DNA of 64,000 nucleotides from Laspinema palackyanum D2a (lineage in GTDB: Bacteria > Cyanobacteriota > Cyanobacteriia > Cyanobacteriales > Laspinemataceae), in assembly GCA_025370845.1 (NCBI GenBank), contig JAMXFF010000012.1, positions 67,465-131,464 of the forward strand. The letters run 5' to 3'. The first letter of the stretch is position 1, and every line of letters starts with the position of its first letter. This document shows positions 45,446 through 55,783 of this stretch, piece by piece. Below the pieces are notes generated by a model, which was not told the origin of the DNA, did no database searches, and was given only the letters and a program-made list of their open reading frames with translations. A program made the translations under genes and the position numbers.

Positions 45446-46189
45446 ATGAAAATGAGTCGTTCTATTGCCTATCAAATTGAACATTCACCGTCCTATGCCT
45501 CCTTGCGCCTTGACTTGGAGCCCGACCAAACGGTATTTGTTGAATCGGGAGCAATGGCAGCAATGGATACCTGCATTAAAATGAAGTCAAAAATCAAAGG
45601 AGGATTGATAAAAGGATTAGGCAGGATGGTGAGTGGAGAATCCCTATTTATTAGCGAATTTACGGCAGAAAGAAAAGCCGGTCAGTTATTTGTATCCCCT
45701 GCTGTTCCCGGAGATATTCAACATTATGTTTTGCAGGGCAATAGTTTATTGATTCAATCCTCGGGATTTTTAGCCTCTAGTCCTACTGTTGTAATTGACA
45801 CCAAGTTTCAAGGATTTAAAGGCTTTTTTAGTGGGGAATCTTTATTTTTAGTTCGGGCAACTGGGGAGGGGGATTTGTGGTTCAACTCCTATGGTGCTAT
45901 TGTAGAAATTCCTATTGCCGGGGACTATATTGTTGACACCAGTTATATTGTTGCCTTTGAAGATACTCTGGACTATCGGGTTGAAGTTTTAGGCGGATTA
46001 TCCTTTCGGGGATTAAAAACGGGTATTATGGGAGGGGAAGGGTTAGTCTGTCGCTTTCAAGGCACCGGGCGCTTGTGGGTGCAGTCCCGCAGTGTGTTCC
46101 CCTTCCTGAATTTTTTAAATCCGTTTCGCCCGGTGCAAAGTAGTAGCAGCAGTGGCAGTAGTGCCAGTGACAGCAGTGGTGATGAATAG
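45446..46189 (+). CDS. AIM24/TIGR00266 family protein 3
   Basis: A 247-aa third paralogue, 30 nt downstream, with AAGGAG before ATG (an ATG two codons on, at 45452, is also possible). Family blocks are ASLRLDLEPDQTVFVESGAM, KGLGRMVSGESLFISEFTAE, FKGFFSGESLFLVRATGEGD and YIVDTSYIVAFEDT. It differs from the other two in a Ser-rich C-terminal tail (QSSSSSGSSASDSSGDE) encoded by an AGTAGC-like microsatellite. Function unknown. Confidence 0.85.
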   Translation: MKMSRSIAYQIEHSPSYASLRLDLEPDQTVFVESGAMAAMDTCIKMKSKIKGGLIKGLGRMVSGESLFISEFTAERKAGQLFVSPAVPGDIQHYVLQGNSLLIQSSGFLASSPTVVIDTKFQGFKGFFSGESLFLVRATGEGDLWFNSYGAIVEIPIAGDYIVDTSYIVAFEDTLDYRVEVLGGLSFRGLKTGIMGGEGLVCRFQGTGRLWVQSRSVFPFLNFLNPFRPVQSSSSSGSSASDSSGDE

Positions 46190-46371
46190 CCTTTTCATCC
46201 AGGGGGGGAAATCAAGGGCCCTGGATGGGCTATTTCGAGACGCCTCGTTCCTCTCCCCCGGCCCTCAAACCCACGGAAAATCAAGGGATTCGGGAATCAT
46301 AAAATTTTTTTTTAAAAGGGCTAGACAAATCTAAAAATTGTGCTACAGTAATAAAGGTGAAAAAACACCAA

Positions 46372-46445
46372 GGCTCAGTAGCTCAGTAGGTTAGAGCAGG
46401 GGACTCATAAGCCCAAGGTCGCAGGTTCAAATCCCGCCTGAGCCA
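46372..46445 (+). tRNA. tRNA-Met (CAU)
   Basis: GGCTCAG and CTGAGCC form the acceptor stem, GCTC/GAGC the D stem, and TTCAAAT the T loop. The anticodon CAT is at 46406-46408 in loop CTCATAA. No CCA is encoded. Two positions pair poorly: A with C in the T stem (GCAGG/CCCGC) and G with A at the base of the anticodon stem. It looks like an elongator tRNA. An integrase remnant begins 130 bp downstream. Confidence 0.85.
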
Positions 46446-46575
46446 TTTACTCCATAAGCGTTTCAGCCTCCATCCTCATTGGGTGGGGGCTATTTAACGT
46501 CACTCGACAGAATGCGGGTTGTAGCGTTAACTTACTCTATCTGACGGGAAAATTTAGGGCAAATTTAGGACAGCG

Positions 46576-46937
46576 ATGAAAAGCCAGGAAGAGACGCTTA
46601 ATGCAACCAACGCCGAACTCAAAAGAGCCAAAGTAGGAATCAGTATCAGAAAAAGGGGCGATCGCCTCAGTGTTCGTGGCACCTTCCCTCCAAAACAGGT
46701 AGCGGCAAAACCAAACCCTATGAATAAGACATCGCCCTGAACATCTACGCCAATCCCGTCGGATTCAAACGAGCCAAATCTGAAGCCTTGCGTGTTGGGG
46801 GTCTCCTTGATTGTAAGCAATTTACTGGGTCGGAATGGTTGGAGCCAGAACCACAATCTGATTCCATCCCTATAGAAGATGGGTTAGATTATTTTGAAGA
46901 AGACTATCTCAACAAACGAGCTAACATGAACCTCTAG
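46576..46937 (+). pseudogene. Tyrosine-recombinase (phage-type integrase) N-terminal remnant
   Basis: ATG 46576 opens a frame with AKVGISIRKRGDRLSVRGTF, then after FPPK the similarity moves to another frame: TGSGKTKPYE, a TAA stop, DIALNIYANPVGFKRAKSEA, LRVGGLLDCKQFTGSEWLEP, ending at TAG 46937. This is the N-terminal arm typical of cyanobacterial XisA/XisC-like and phage integrases. One frameshift near 46695 and one nonsense codon disable it, and the catalytic R-H-R-Y domain is absent. Lying just after a tRNA gene, it marks an old integration site. Confidence 0.75.
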
Positions 46938-47285
46938 GGCAAAATTGTACCACGGGTCTAGTCCAGTTATATCTTAACTCGGGGCCTGAGAGGCGATCGG
47001 CAACACGCTTACCACCCAGGATAAGAAGAACTGCAATTACTTCCCATCCCCGATTAACCCAAAACAGCACCCTGCCTAAACCCCAACAAATCGACCTTGA
47101 ACGCCCACCCCTCTACAAGAGCGCAAATCACCTCATCCGCTGATCGGCGGGAAGACTGGCCTGCTCCATCCTACCTCTCCAGTCGAACCGGCCAGGGTCG
47201 GCTTGTTTTCACAAGAGGACGGAATCGGGCCGGTCAAATGGGGAAAAGGAGTTGCGTGGGCACTACTCTTTTAGCAATGGCTGAG
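46938..47285. other. Intergenic region inside the tRNA-Met island
   Basis: About 350 bases, GC-richer towards the right. A 93-codon plus-strand frame at 47097 overlaps the real minus-strand gene and has no domain. No repeat recognised. Confidence 0.4.
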
Positions 47286-47531
47286 TTAATCAATCCACAT
47301 TTCGGGGGGAGTTGTTGCTGGCACATAAGTCGTGGACGGACTGTAACTGGCGAGGTTAAACCACCCGACTGCCAGTAGGAGACCGAACCCACAGCCCAAC
47401 AAAAAAGTCCAGGCGTGAGACGAATCGAGCACGCAGAGCAGGCGGCGATCGCCGTTATATACCTGCACTAGCCAGCCTTCGCTGGTGTTGTCAAATTTGG
47501 TCCCCAGTTTAGTTGAGTCAAAATTGTTCAT
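47286..47531 (-). CDS. Small single-span membrane protein
   Basis: Predicted 81 aa from ATG 47531, with GGAG about 8 nt upstream; an upstream start at 47615 is less likely. Residues about 1-32 are polar (TKLGTKFDNTSEGWLVQVYN), followed by one membrane helix (AWTFLLGCGFGLLLAVGWF) and a short exposed tail. It lies in the island 0.4 kb downstream of sbtB on the same strand, but a link to bicarbonate uptake is only positional. Confidence 0.65.
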   Translation of the reverse strand: MNNFDSTKLGTKFDNTSEGWLVQVYNGDRRLLCVLDSSHAWTFLLGCGFGLLLAVGWFNLASYSPSTTYVPATTPPEMWID

Positions 47532-47731
47532 GATGTCCGCTCCATGCTGATCGAATATGTGTGGCTGTGGCGGGCAAGTGCCCGCCGCTACTGAAACACC
47601 TGTTGTGAAATTCACCCGTGAATGGAGAGTGTCTCACGCAGAGAGACTGGGACACTCAAACTTAACATTGATGTCGAACAGAAGATAAACATCTAGGCTT
47701 TCGCCTTGAACGATATTCTTAAGTTAATATT

Positions 47732-47832
47732 ACAGGACTTACGCAATCTGTAAGATTAACCCTTAAATGTAGAGGCAATTCGCTTTGTTCCCTCTACATT
47801 TAAGGTAGTCTCAAAATCTGCGTAAGTCCTGT
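47732..47832. mobile_element. MITE-like element, ACAGGACTTACGCA ends, copy 1
   Basis: The 101-bp element has perfect 14-bp ends ACAGGACTTACGCA and TGCGTAAGTCCTGT. An inner palindrome is built from AAATGTAGAGG and CCTCTACATTT. A related copy is at 52944-53040. It lies between the small membrane gene and sbtB. Confidence 0.8.
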
Positions 47833-47911
47833 CTCAGATGTCATTACAATACCGAGATTCCCAGTGCTTGAACAACTTCTTGCCAAAATGAGAATTGCTA
47901 GGGTTTCGAGA

Positions 47912-49041
<1,130 letters not shown>

Positions 49042-49179
49042 ATGGAAAAAAATTTCTATCCCATGACTCGTCGGCGATCGCTCGCCGGAGAGAAACCTGA
49101 TCTTCCAGTACAAGATGCACCGGGATGCAGAGGCATTCTTAGTGGCGGATTGACTCGCTGCTCACCCGGATGCGTATAG
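49042..49179 (+). CDS. Small ORF upstream of sbtA, 45 aa
   Basis: ATG 49042 has a strong AAGGAGG five nucleotides upstream and reads MEKNFYPMTRRRSLAGEKPD to a C-terminus with three Cys (GCRG, TRCSPGCV). It stops 78 nt before sbtA and could be a leader peptide or a free small protein. I do not recognise it. The strong ribosome site is the main support. Confidence 0.45.
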   Translation: MEKNFYPMTRRRSLAGEKPDLPVQDAPGCRGILSGGLTRCSPGCV

Positions 49180-49257
49180 CCGCCAGCCACCCAGGATTCG
49201 AGGCCACGCTTGCTTGCTGTCTTAACCCCTAATATCTAAATTAAGGAGAATTACAAC

Positions 49258-50430
49258 ATGGATTTTTTGTCTTATTTCTTTATGGACTTCGTGGGGCAGT
49301 TGCAGTCCCCGACACTCGCCTTTCTGCTCGGTGGTATGATCATCGCCGCCCTCGGTAGCAAACTGGAAATTCCAGATGCGATCTATAAGTTCATTATCTT
49401 CATGCTGCTGATAAAAGTTGGCCTGAGCGGCGGTATTGCGATCCGCAATGGCAATCTGGTGGAAATGCTGTTGCCCGCCCTGTTCGCCGTGGTAATGGGT
49501 ATCCTAATTGTATTCATCGGGCGCTACACGTTGGCCAAGCTGCCAAACGTTAAAACCGTGGATGCCATTGCGACTGCGGGCTTGTTCGGTGCGGTGAGTG
49601 GTTCTACTATGGCCGCCGCCCTGACGGTACTGGCAGAGCAAGACATATTTTACGAGCCCTGGGCCGCCGCACTGTATCCCTTCATGGACATCCCAGCGCT
49701 CGTAACTGCGATCGTCGTGGCCAGCATTTATACCAGCAGCAAGAAGCGGGATGCCGCAGGGGATGAGCTCAGCAAGGAGGAGTATCTCAGCAAGCAGGAG
49801 TATCTCAGCAAGCAGTCGGTTGCCGCTGGTGAGTATGGCAGCCAGCCGCAGTATCCCACCTCCAGGCAGGAGTATCGCAGCCAGCAGCGCATTACCGCAA
49901 GCGGGTATCCCAGCAAGCAGCGCGAGCGGGTCAAAATATGGCCGATCGTGAAGGAAAGCCTTGAGGGTTCTGCCCTATCGGCACTGTTGCTTGGCCTCGC
50001 TCTAGGCATCCTAACCCGACCGGAAAGTGTCTATGAAAGCTTCTACGACCCCCTCTTTCGCGGCCTGCTTTCGATACTGATGCTGATCATGGGTATGGAG
50101 GCTTGGTCACGGGTTGCCGAGCTGCGGAAGGTGGCCCAATGGTACGTCGTCTATGCCCTGGTGGCACCGCTGCTACATGGCCTTATCGCCTTCGGTTTTG
50201 GCATGATTGCTCACTACGCCACGGGATTCAGCCTGGGTGGTGTCGTGATCCTGTCCGTCATCGCTGCCTCCAGTTCCGATATCTCCGGGCCTCCCACTTT
50301 ACGAGCCGGTATCCCGTCGGCCAATCCCTCCGCCTACATCGGGGCGTCCACAGCCATCGGCACGCCGATTGCGATTGGCGTGGGAATACCGCTCTATATC
50401 GCGATCGCCCATGCGCTGATGGGGGGCTGA
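49258..50430 (+). CDS. sbtA: SbtA, sodium-dependent bicarbonate transporter
   Basis: A 390-aa plasma-membrane protein with ten predicted helices. It takes up HCO3- with Na+ at high affinity and supplies the carboxysome. Two halves with the internal repeat are visible: AFLLGGMIIAALGSKLEIPD, ATAGLFGAVSGSTMAAALTV (first half), and ALSALLLGLALGILTRPESV, VIAASSSDISGPPTLRAGIP (second half). The Gly/Ser motifs SGSTMAA and SSSDISGPP line the substrate site in the known structure. The central cytoplasmic loop (about 160-225) contains EYLSKQ repeats and is rich in Ser and Gln. AAGGAG lies upstream of the ATG. The DNA is GC-richer than the flanks, which fits recent transfer. SbtB is encoded divergently. 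Confidence 0.93.
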   Translation: MDFLSYFFMDFVGQLQSPTLAFLLGGMIIAALGSKLEIPDAIYKFIIFMLLIKVGLSGGIAIRNGNLVEMLLPALFAVVMGILIVFIGRYTLAKLPNVKTVDAIATAGLFGAVSGSTMAAALTVLAEQDIFYEPWAAALYPFMDIPALVTAIVVASIYTSSKKRDAAGDELSKEEYLSKQEYLSKQSVAAGEYGSQPQYPTSRQEYRSQQRITASGYPSKQRERVKIWPIVKESLEGSALSALLLGLALGILTRPESVYESFYDPLFRGLLSILMLIMGMEAWSRVAELRKVAQWYVVYALVAPLLHGLIAFGFGMIAHYATGFSLGGVVILSVIAASSSDISGPPTLRAGIPSANPSAYIGASTAIGTPIAIGVGIPLYIAIAHALMGG

Positions 50431-50498
50431 TCCCAGACGGGTCGCGGTCTGCCGGTGCTCCCCTGCCCCGGCGACCAAGGCGGCTGCTCTGTCAAGGT

Positions 50499-50690
50499 CA
50501 TAAATTTAATAGCAGTCTTATTGATGAAGTTAAAACCGCTTTAAAATTTGCAGAAACGATGATAGGGAAGGAGAATAACCCCCAGTTTAAGTTCGTTACT
50601 CCAACCTATCCCAATGGAATAGAGTTGACGAAAAAAGAAATGGAAAAGATTGATAACAAGCTAAATCGATGGACAACTGCTGACCGATAA
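50499..50690 (+). pseudogene. Probable C-terminal remnant of a transposase
   Basis: A 64-codon open segment reads SSLIDEVKTALKFAETMIGK and TYPNGIELTKKEMEKIDNKL, resembling the tail of cyanobacterial ISAzo13-like transposases. It has no start of its own and is joined to GC-rich sequence after sbtA. The abrupt composition change near 50495 suggests an island edge. The family call is from memory of the motif and is weak. Confidence 0.35.
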
Positions 50691-50872
50691 AATCAGCCTA
50701 ACTTAGGCAAATGGTTTGGAAATATCCTCTATAATCCTGTTTAGGGTATGAGGATTTTATTTTTGGGAACTTCCTTAAAGGGAAAAGGTGCTGAAACGTT
50801 AAAAATTGGGGGGACTTATGGAGAGTCTTGATAAGTATAAGCCCCCCCTAAAATTCCTGGACGGCGAACCCA

Positions 50873-52690
50873 TTACGGGTGAGATTGCCAATTTTCGTTA
50901 TCAATCACACTGGGGCGATCGGCCCGATTGGGAAACAATTCTCCGAACCCCCGTTCCCGTTGAGTTGGCGTTTCATCGGACCAACTCCACATACTTTCAT
51001 AGAAAAAGAAAGAGACTCCGGCAAATCCTTTTTCCCGAACCACTTCTACCTGTTCTTGAATTTGGCTCATGGGAATAGGGCGACCCCGTAACCCACTGAG
51101 AATCCCGATTCCCACGGGAATATTGCGTCGGGCTGCTTGCACTTCGGGGCGGTCTAACTCCTCAATAAACACATTAATATCATTCCGATACAGTTGCAAG
51201 ACGATTTCTTCCACTAATCCCTTTTGTTCCCAGGTTGCCCAGTCTGCTAAATAGTATTCATAGGAGAACTGTTGGGGATTGGGAGATAAACTCACGATCG
51301 CCTTGGGATTGCGCGCTTTAATTTCTCGGAACATCCGTTCTTTAAATGCCGTGATTTTATCGGCCCGCCAGCGTAACCACTCCGGGTCTTTCGGGTCTTT
51401 CGGGGGAGAATTGCCGTTATGTTCTTGTTTGTAGAGGCTGACGGTATAATCATCATAGCCATATTCTGAAGGTAACCCTAAATGGTCATCCAGTTGGATG
51501 CCATCTACCTCATAATTGGTGACAATTTCTAGGAGCAAATCTAGGATAAATTGCTGGACTTCGGGGTGAAAGGGATTCAGCCACACCCGAGGATGTTCTC
51601 CTTCCATTGTGACTTCAGTCCCATCACTGCGTTCCGTCAGCCAGTGGGGATGACGACGGGCTAATTCTGAATCTGCCGGGGCCATAAAGCCAAATTCAAA
51701 CCAAGGAATCACCCGCAATCCATTTTTTTTACCTTCGGCGATCGCCTCTTTGAGCATATCCCGTCCTTGTCCCAAATTGGGGTCATGATCGTGATCAATT
51801 GGCGGGACCAACTGCATTGATTTCCCCGTCACCCGTTGCGCTACCTGACTCGGATATAAGGTATATCCCCAATTCCAAACTGTGGGATAAACTGTGTTAA
51901 AATTAAGGTCAGCCAGTCGTTTCATCCCCCGTTCCAGATTGCGCTTAGAAAAGAGGACATCACTATCAATATTGGTTAACCACACCCCACGAATTTCTGA
52001 ATTTGGGATAGGAATAGGCGCAAGGGCAACATAGTCGGAAGACAGAGGAGAAGTACGTCCCATCAGGGCTTGACAGAGGAAAGCCGAGACATCTGCACGA
52101 GTGGCAGGACGATCGCTATTTAAACGCCGGAGATTAGGATAATTAACAATCAGGCGTTTTTCCGTTGCTGCTGCGATCGCATTTCGAGCATAACTCGGAA
52201 TTTGTCCCGCATCATCAAACATCTCAGTTAACAACTTTTGGGGTTCTCCTTGCGGAGAATAATTTAACCCACTCACCAAACTCACCCAAGCCTGAACCCG
52301 AGGAATATTTTCCGTAGGATTAAATCGATTCCCTGGATATCCTGATAAAAATCCTCGTTGATAAGCAGTCCGAATCGCCGGAGTTGCCCAATAACTATTA
52401 GGAACATCCGTAAAACCAACCGCATCTCGTCCCGCTGTCGCATTCGGAAAAGCCACATCCAACATCGTTGCAAATTCCGCCCGCGTCACTGGCGCATTCG
52501 GACGAAATGTCCGGTCCTCATACCCATTAATAATCCGCCGAGTTTTCAGGGTTTCAATGCAAGATTCCGCCCAATGTCCTTGCACATCGGTAAAAGAAGA
52601 CTGCGCCCTTGCCGGTAGCGTTGCCAAGGGGATTAGAGACAGACTCAGCAGGAATACTCGGAGACATTGCCAATTCTGGAAGTTAAACAT
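50873..52690 (-). CDS. Secreted GH10-like (PF02638) family protein with SLH domains
   Basis: A 605-aa exported protein. The signal peptide ends near LPARAQS. Three S-layer-homology repeats (about 32-210) follow: FTDVQGHWAESCIETLKTRR, INGYEDRTFRPNAPVTRAEF and FTDVPNSYWATPAIRTAYQR. These anchor proteins to the cell wall or outer membrane. From about 230 a TIM-barrel of the glycosyl-hydrolase-like GHL10 family begins: EIRGVWLTNIDSDVLF, IPWFEFGFMAP, VDGIQLDDHLGLP and LSPNPQQFSYEYYLADW. Acidic residues in QLDDH are the likely catalytic site. The substrate is probably a cell-wall or surface polysaccharide. Confidence 0.88.
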   Translation of the reverse strand: MFNFQNWQCLRVFLLSLSLIPLATLPARAQSSFTDVQGHWAESCIETLKTRRIINGYEDRTFRPNAPVTRAEFATMLDVAFPNATAGRDAVGFTDVPNSYWATPAIRTAYQRGFLSGYPGNRFNPTENIPRVQAWVSLVSGLNYSPQGEPQKLLTEMFDDAGQIPSYARNAIAAATEKRLIVNYPNLRRLNSDRPATRADVSAFLCQALMGRTSPLSSDYVALAPIPIPNSEIRGVWLTNIDSDVLFSKRNLERGMKRLADLNFNTVYPTVWNWGYTLYPSQVAQRVTGKSMQLVPPIDHDHDPNLGQGRDMLKEAIAEGKKNGLRVIPWFEFGFMAPADSELARRHPHWLTERSDGTEVTMEGEHPRVWLNPFHPEVQQFILDLLLEIVTNYEVDGIQLDDHLGLPSEYGYDDYTVSLYKQEHNGNSPPKDPKDPEWLRWRADKITAFKERMFREIKARNPKAIVSLSPNPQQFSYEYYLADWATWEQKGLVEEIVLQLYRNDINVFIEELDRPEVQAARRNIPVGIGILSGLRGRPIPMSQIQEQVEVVREKGFAGVSFFFYESMWSWSDETPTQRERGFGELFPNRADRPSVIDNENWQSHP

Positions 52691-53316
52691 AGGTATAGCA
52701 GTCCTGAACCATCCAAAACAGAGAGATTTCAGACTAAATGCAACCGGGGAATCCCCTTAAACGATAGTCCTGCCACTATTAGACACCACTTTAGACCCAA
52801 TTTCGGGATTCACCACATTTATTCTTCCATAAGTTCGTAGTAACGACTTGCTGTCGTTCTCTTCAATAGTTCGTAGTAACGACCTCAGTCATTCTTAATT
52901 TACCCTTTTATTCTCAAAACTTTCATAAAAAACATCCTCTCAAAACTTACGCAAATGTTGAAAATTCACCTTTAAATGTAGAGGCGATTCTCCAATCGCC
53001 TCTACATTTACAAGTTAATATTAAAAAGTGCGTCAGTCCTAACCCCGAAAGCAGAGGGCCATTCAAAGGTCCGGTGGAGGTTGGGAAGAGGCATCCCGAG
53101 TACAGAAGTTCACCGAAGGGAGTCAGCAGGCACTGTCCTGATTTAAAATAAACTATTCTATGGGGTTGGCACAGCGGTGAGAAACCGGGGTTCTTCACCG
53201 CTGTGCCCATCCGCACCCCAGGAGGCCCAGAAACTGGTTTTCTGGTCCCGTTGATGGAAGAGTGACCCGGGAGTTCTCGGCGAGATTGGATGATCACCCC
53301 TGACACTGTAGGAATC
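52691..53316. other. Intergenic region rich in dispersed repeats
   Basis: Two GTAGTAACGAC-type repeats lie at about 52830-52890, and a MITE-like element at 52944-53040. From 53041 to 53280 is non-repetitive sequence with no credible gene. Confidence 0.6.
52944..53040. mobile_element. MITE-like element, copy 2
   Basis: Starts ACTTACGCAAATG and ends TGCGTCAGTCCT, with inner arms AAATGTAGAGGCGATT and AATCGCCTCTACATTT. It resembles the element at 47732-47832, but the ends have diverged. Confidence 0.75.
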
Positions 53317-54927
53317 ATGACAGGCTACAACATTGGACTCGATTTCGGTACGACTAACTCGATCGTCTCCTACATGGGTCCGAATGGAGAACTGGATGCT
53401 TTCCAATATGGGGGGCCAGACGGTCATAAATATGTCCCTTCCTTTATCGCCTACGATGAGGGATTTGTGGAAATTGGCATGGCGGCGCGCACCACGGCAG
53501 CGAATCATCCGGAGGTGGAAAGTTATGGCAATTTTAAGATGCGGTTGCCGTTGGCTGATTTTTCCGAGTATTTTGCGGGAAATCGGACGCCGAGTACGGT
53601 GACGGCAGATTACCTGCGGGAACTGCTGATTTCTGAGGAGAATCCCTATAGTTTTATCAACCAACAAGGGGCGGTCAATGCTTTGGTGGTTTCGGTTCCA
53701 GAAATTTGGCAGCGAGATATTTATAATCGAGGCCGGGAATCGCTCCAAATGTTAATTAAACAGTTAGGATTGCCGCTAATTCATCTAGTGAGTGAACCGG
53801 TGGCAGCAGCGGCTTATTATGCTTGGGAAATCCAACGCCGCGCTCGACAAGAGGGAGTTGCTCCTTTTAGTGGAAATTTGCTGGTTTGTGATATGGGAGG
53901 CGGGACTTTTGATGTGAGTTTGTGCCGGATTTATGGGGATAAAAAGGTGGAGGTGCTGTATTTTGATGGAGAAGGCGATCGCGGCTTAGATTCTGCCGGA
54001 GTTGCCTTCGATCGCCACTGTGTCCAACTCGCCTACCAACGCAAGCAGGGTCACCCCTTAGATGAAACCGACCCGGAATTCCTGCGCTTACTCCGAGAGT
54101 TTGAAACGGTGAAAATTGGCTCTCATAGCCGAGGAACGCGCAAACTCATCAACTGTTTAAAAGAACCGGATATTTATGGCGATCGCGATTTATATGTCTT
54201 TGCTGGCGGCTACAGCGTCAGCTTCGCCGAAGTCCTAGAAGCTTTTACTCCCATTTCCGCCGGAATTCACCGGGTGATGAACCGTTTAAAAGCCTGGTTA
54301 CAGCAAGAGAACCTAGAAATTGACCGACTCTTTTTAGTCGGCGGATTCTCCCAATTTCTCCTCGTCCAACGCACCATTTCCGAAGCTTTAGCCATCAATG
54401 AAGCCGACCCGCGCTTTGACCAAACTTTTAATATTACCAATAGTGCTTATGCCATCTCTTACGGAGCCTGTTTAATTGCCAATCAACTCGTAGAACCGAC
54501 CGAAAAATATGTTCATACCCTGGGAATTGTGGTAGATACCATTAATCCCCAAGCGGAACGAGAACAGCGATTTATTCCGATTATTAAAGGCGGTTCGGGT
54601 TTAGATGAATTGGCGAAACCTCAGTTTGCCGATATTCCCCCCTTAGTCACTTTTCAAAATGATACCCCCCTGAGTTTAACCCTCTGGGTTGACCCCCAAT
54701 CTAAGGGCATCAGATTGAAAGAATCGCTACCGGATATGGTGAAACTTCCCAGTTATGAATCTCATGATTCATGGCGAGTGGGGATGCGAGTGGATCGGTC
54801 TCAAATTGCTTATTTAGTGATAGAAGATATCCCCGGAGAAAAACGAATTGAATACGAGCTAGGCAATGCGATCGCCAAAATGTTTCCCGGTTTTGTCTTA
54901 ATTGATGAGGGGGCACCGGATAATTAA
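53317..54927 (+). CDS. Hsp70 (DnaK)-like protein
   Basis: Predicted 536 aa from ATG 53317; ATG 53290 would add nine residues. The actin-like ATPase domain has phosphate-1 NIGLDFGTTNSIVSYMG (about 4-20), VVSVPEIWQ, EPVAAAAYYAWE and phosphate-2 LVCDMGGGTFDVSLCRI. The adenosine motif is FLVGGFSQFLLVQ. The C-terminal region (about 430-536) is short and beta-rich, unlike the peptide-binding plus lid of DnaK. It is therefore a divergent Hsp70, possibly with a special client. No co-chaperone gene is adjacent. Confidence 0.88.
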   Translation: MTGYNIGLDFGTTNSIVSYMGPNGELDAFQYGGPDGHKYVPSFIAYDEGFVEIGMAARTTAANHPEVESYGNFKMRLPLADFSEYFAGNRTPSTVTADYLRELLISEENPYSFINQQGAVNALVVSVPEIWQRDIYNRGRESLQMLIKQLGLPLIHLVSEPVAAAAYYAWEIQRRARQEGVAPFSGNLLVCDMGGGTFDVSLCRIYGDKKVEVLYFDGEGDRGLDSAGVAFDRHCVQLAYQRKQGHPLDETDPEFLRLLREFETVKIGSHSRGTRKLINCLKEPDIYGDRDLYVFAGGYSVSFAEVLEAFTPISAGIHRVMNRLKAWLQQENLEIDRLFLVGGFSQFLLVQRTISEALAINEADPRFDQTFNITNSAYAISYGACLIANQLVEPTEKYVHTLGIVVDTINPQAEREQRFIPIIKGGSGLDELAKPQFADIPPLVTFQNDTPLSLTLWVDPQSKGIRLKESLPDMVKLPSYESHDSWRVGMRVDRSQIAYLVIEDIPGEKRIEYELGNAIAKMFPGFVLIDEGAPDN

Positions 54928-54989
54928 AAAGGTGACCTAATTCCCTTTCCCTTACAAGAATATGTTTTTAGGCTCATGGTAATTCACCT

Positions 54990-55315
54990 CACATCTAAGT
55001 ACACCTCCGGTCCCCTCCCCTTGGCAAGGGGAGGGTTAGGGTGGGGTCCCTCTTCGCCGATTCCCTACGGGATAGCTCCGCTTACCGCCACCTCACGCAC
55101 TCTTGGAGGCGATCACACCTTTATGGAGTCTGGGGAAACCTCTTTCCTCGTGACGTGCGATCGCTACGGCAGAAGAACCCCACCCTAACCCTCCCCTTGG
55201 CAAGGGGAGGGGACCGGAAGTGCACTTAAATGTGGATGAGATCGCTACGGCAGAAGAACCCCACCCTAACCCTCCCCTTGCCAAGGGGAGGGGACCGGAA
55301 GTGCACTTAAATGTG
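54990..55315. repeat. CCCCTCCCCTTGGCAAGGGG palindromic repeats and a ~78-bp tandem duplication
   Basis: The palindrome CCCTCCCCTTGGCAAGGGGAG occurs in part three times (about 55014, 55192 and 55274). The last two lie in a direct repeat of about 78 bp that begins CGGCAGAAGAACCCCACC and ends AAGTGCACTTAAATGTGG. A degenerate copy lies at 55000 in the other orientation. This is a common dispersed cyanobacterial repeat. Confidence 0.8.
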
Positions 55316-55366
55316 GAAATGTTCCTCTTATTAAGTTCAATAAATTCCCTTAAAAACAACCAAGTT

Positions 55367-55756
55367 ATGACCCAAGCAATAACCGAAGAACTCGCACAAC
55401 TAACCCAAGATTTACTCTGGATGAGTGAAGCAGATTATCCCTGGGAAGTTGTTTCTTATGATTGTTCTAATATCACCCCCGAGCAACTCTTAGAACAGAG
55501 TAATCTTCCCTCAGATACCCCCGTTGAAACCGTGACAATCGCTCGCTTCTTTGCCCCCGTACTCCGGGAACAATCCTGGCATAACGAAGAGGAACGAGCA
55601 ACCCGAACCCGTTATCAAGAGTTATTTAATTTCCTGAATGAGCAATTGAATGACTTAATTGTTTATCGCCTAGGAGAGGTTGAAATTGATGTTTATGTGT
55701 TGGGAACTGTTGAAGATAAAACCGTAGGAATCAAGACAACCCTGGTAGAAACCTAA
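55367..55756 (+). CDS. nuiA: NuiA-like nuclease A inhibitor
   Basis: Predicted 129 aa from ATG 55367; the longer frame from 55220 runs through the palindromic repeat and is rejected. The protein matches the NuiA family (PF07924), a small cytoplasmic protein that binds and blocks the NucA nuclease: LLWMSEADYPWEVVSYD, VETVTIARFFAPV, then LNDLIVYRLGEVEIDVYVLG and a Thr-rich end KTTLVET, whose terminal Thr/Glu contact the nuclease metal in the known complex. The nucA homologue lies 185 bp away, convergent. Confidence 0.88.
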   Translation: MTQAITEELAQLTQDLLWMSEADYPWEVVSYDCSNITPEQLLEQSNLPSDTPVETVTIARFFAPVLREQSWHNEEERATRTRYQELFNFLNEQLNDLIVYRLGEVEIDVYVLGTVEDKTVGIKTTLVET

Positions 55757-55783
55757 CCCCATCAGGACAAGGCACTGCCTTGT

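Noticed and set aside
49741..49925. EYLSKQ repeats in SbtA as an unusual expansion
   Set aside because: Similar EYLSKQ and Ser/Gln-rich loops occur in other cyanobacterial SbtA proteins, so this is probably normal.
50103..50498. Plus-strand frame overlapping the end of sbtA
   Set aside because: It is a frame shadow of sbtA; only its tail after 50499 looks like independent protein sequence.
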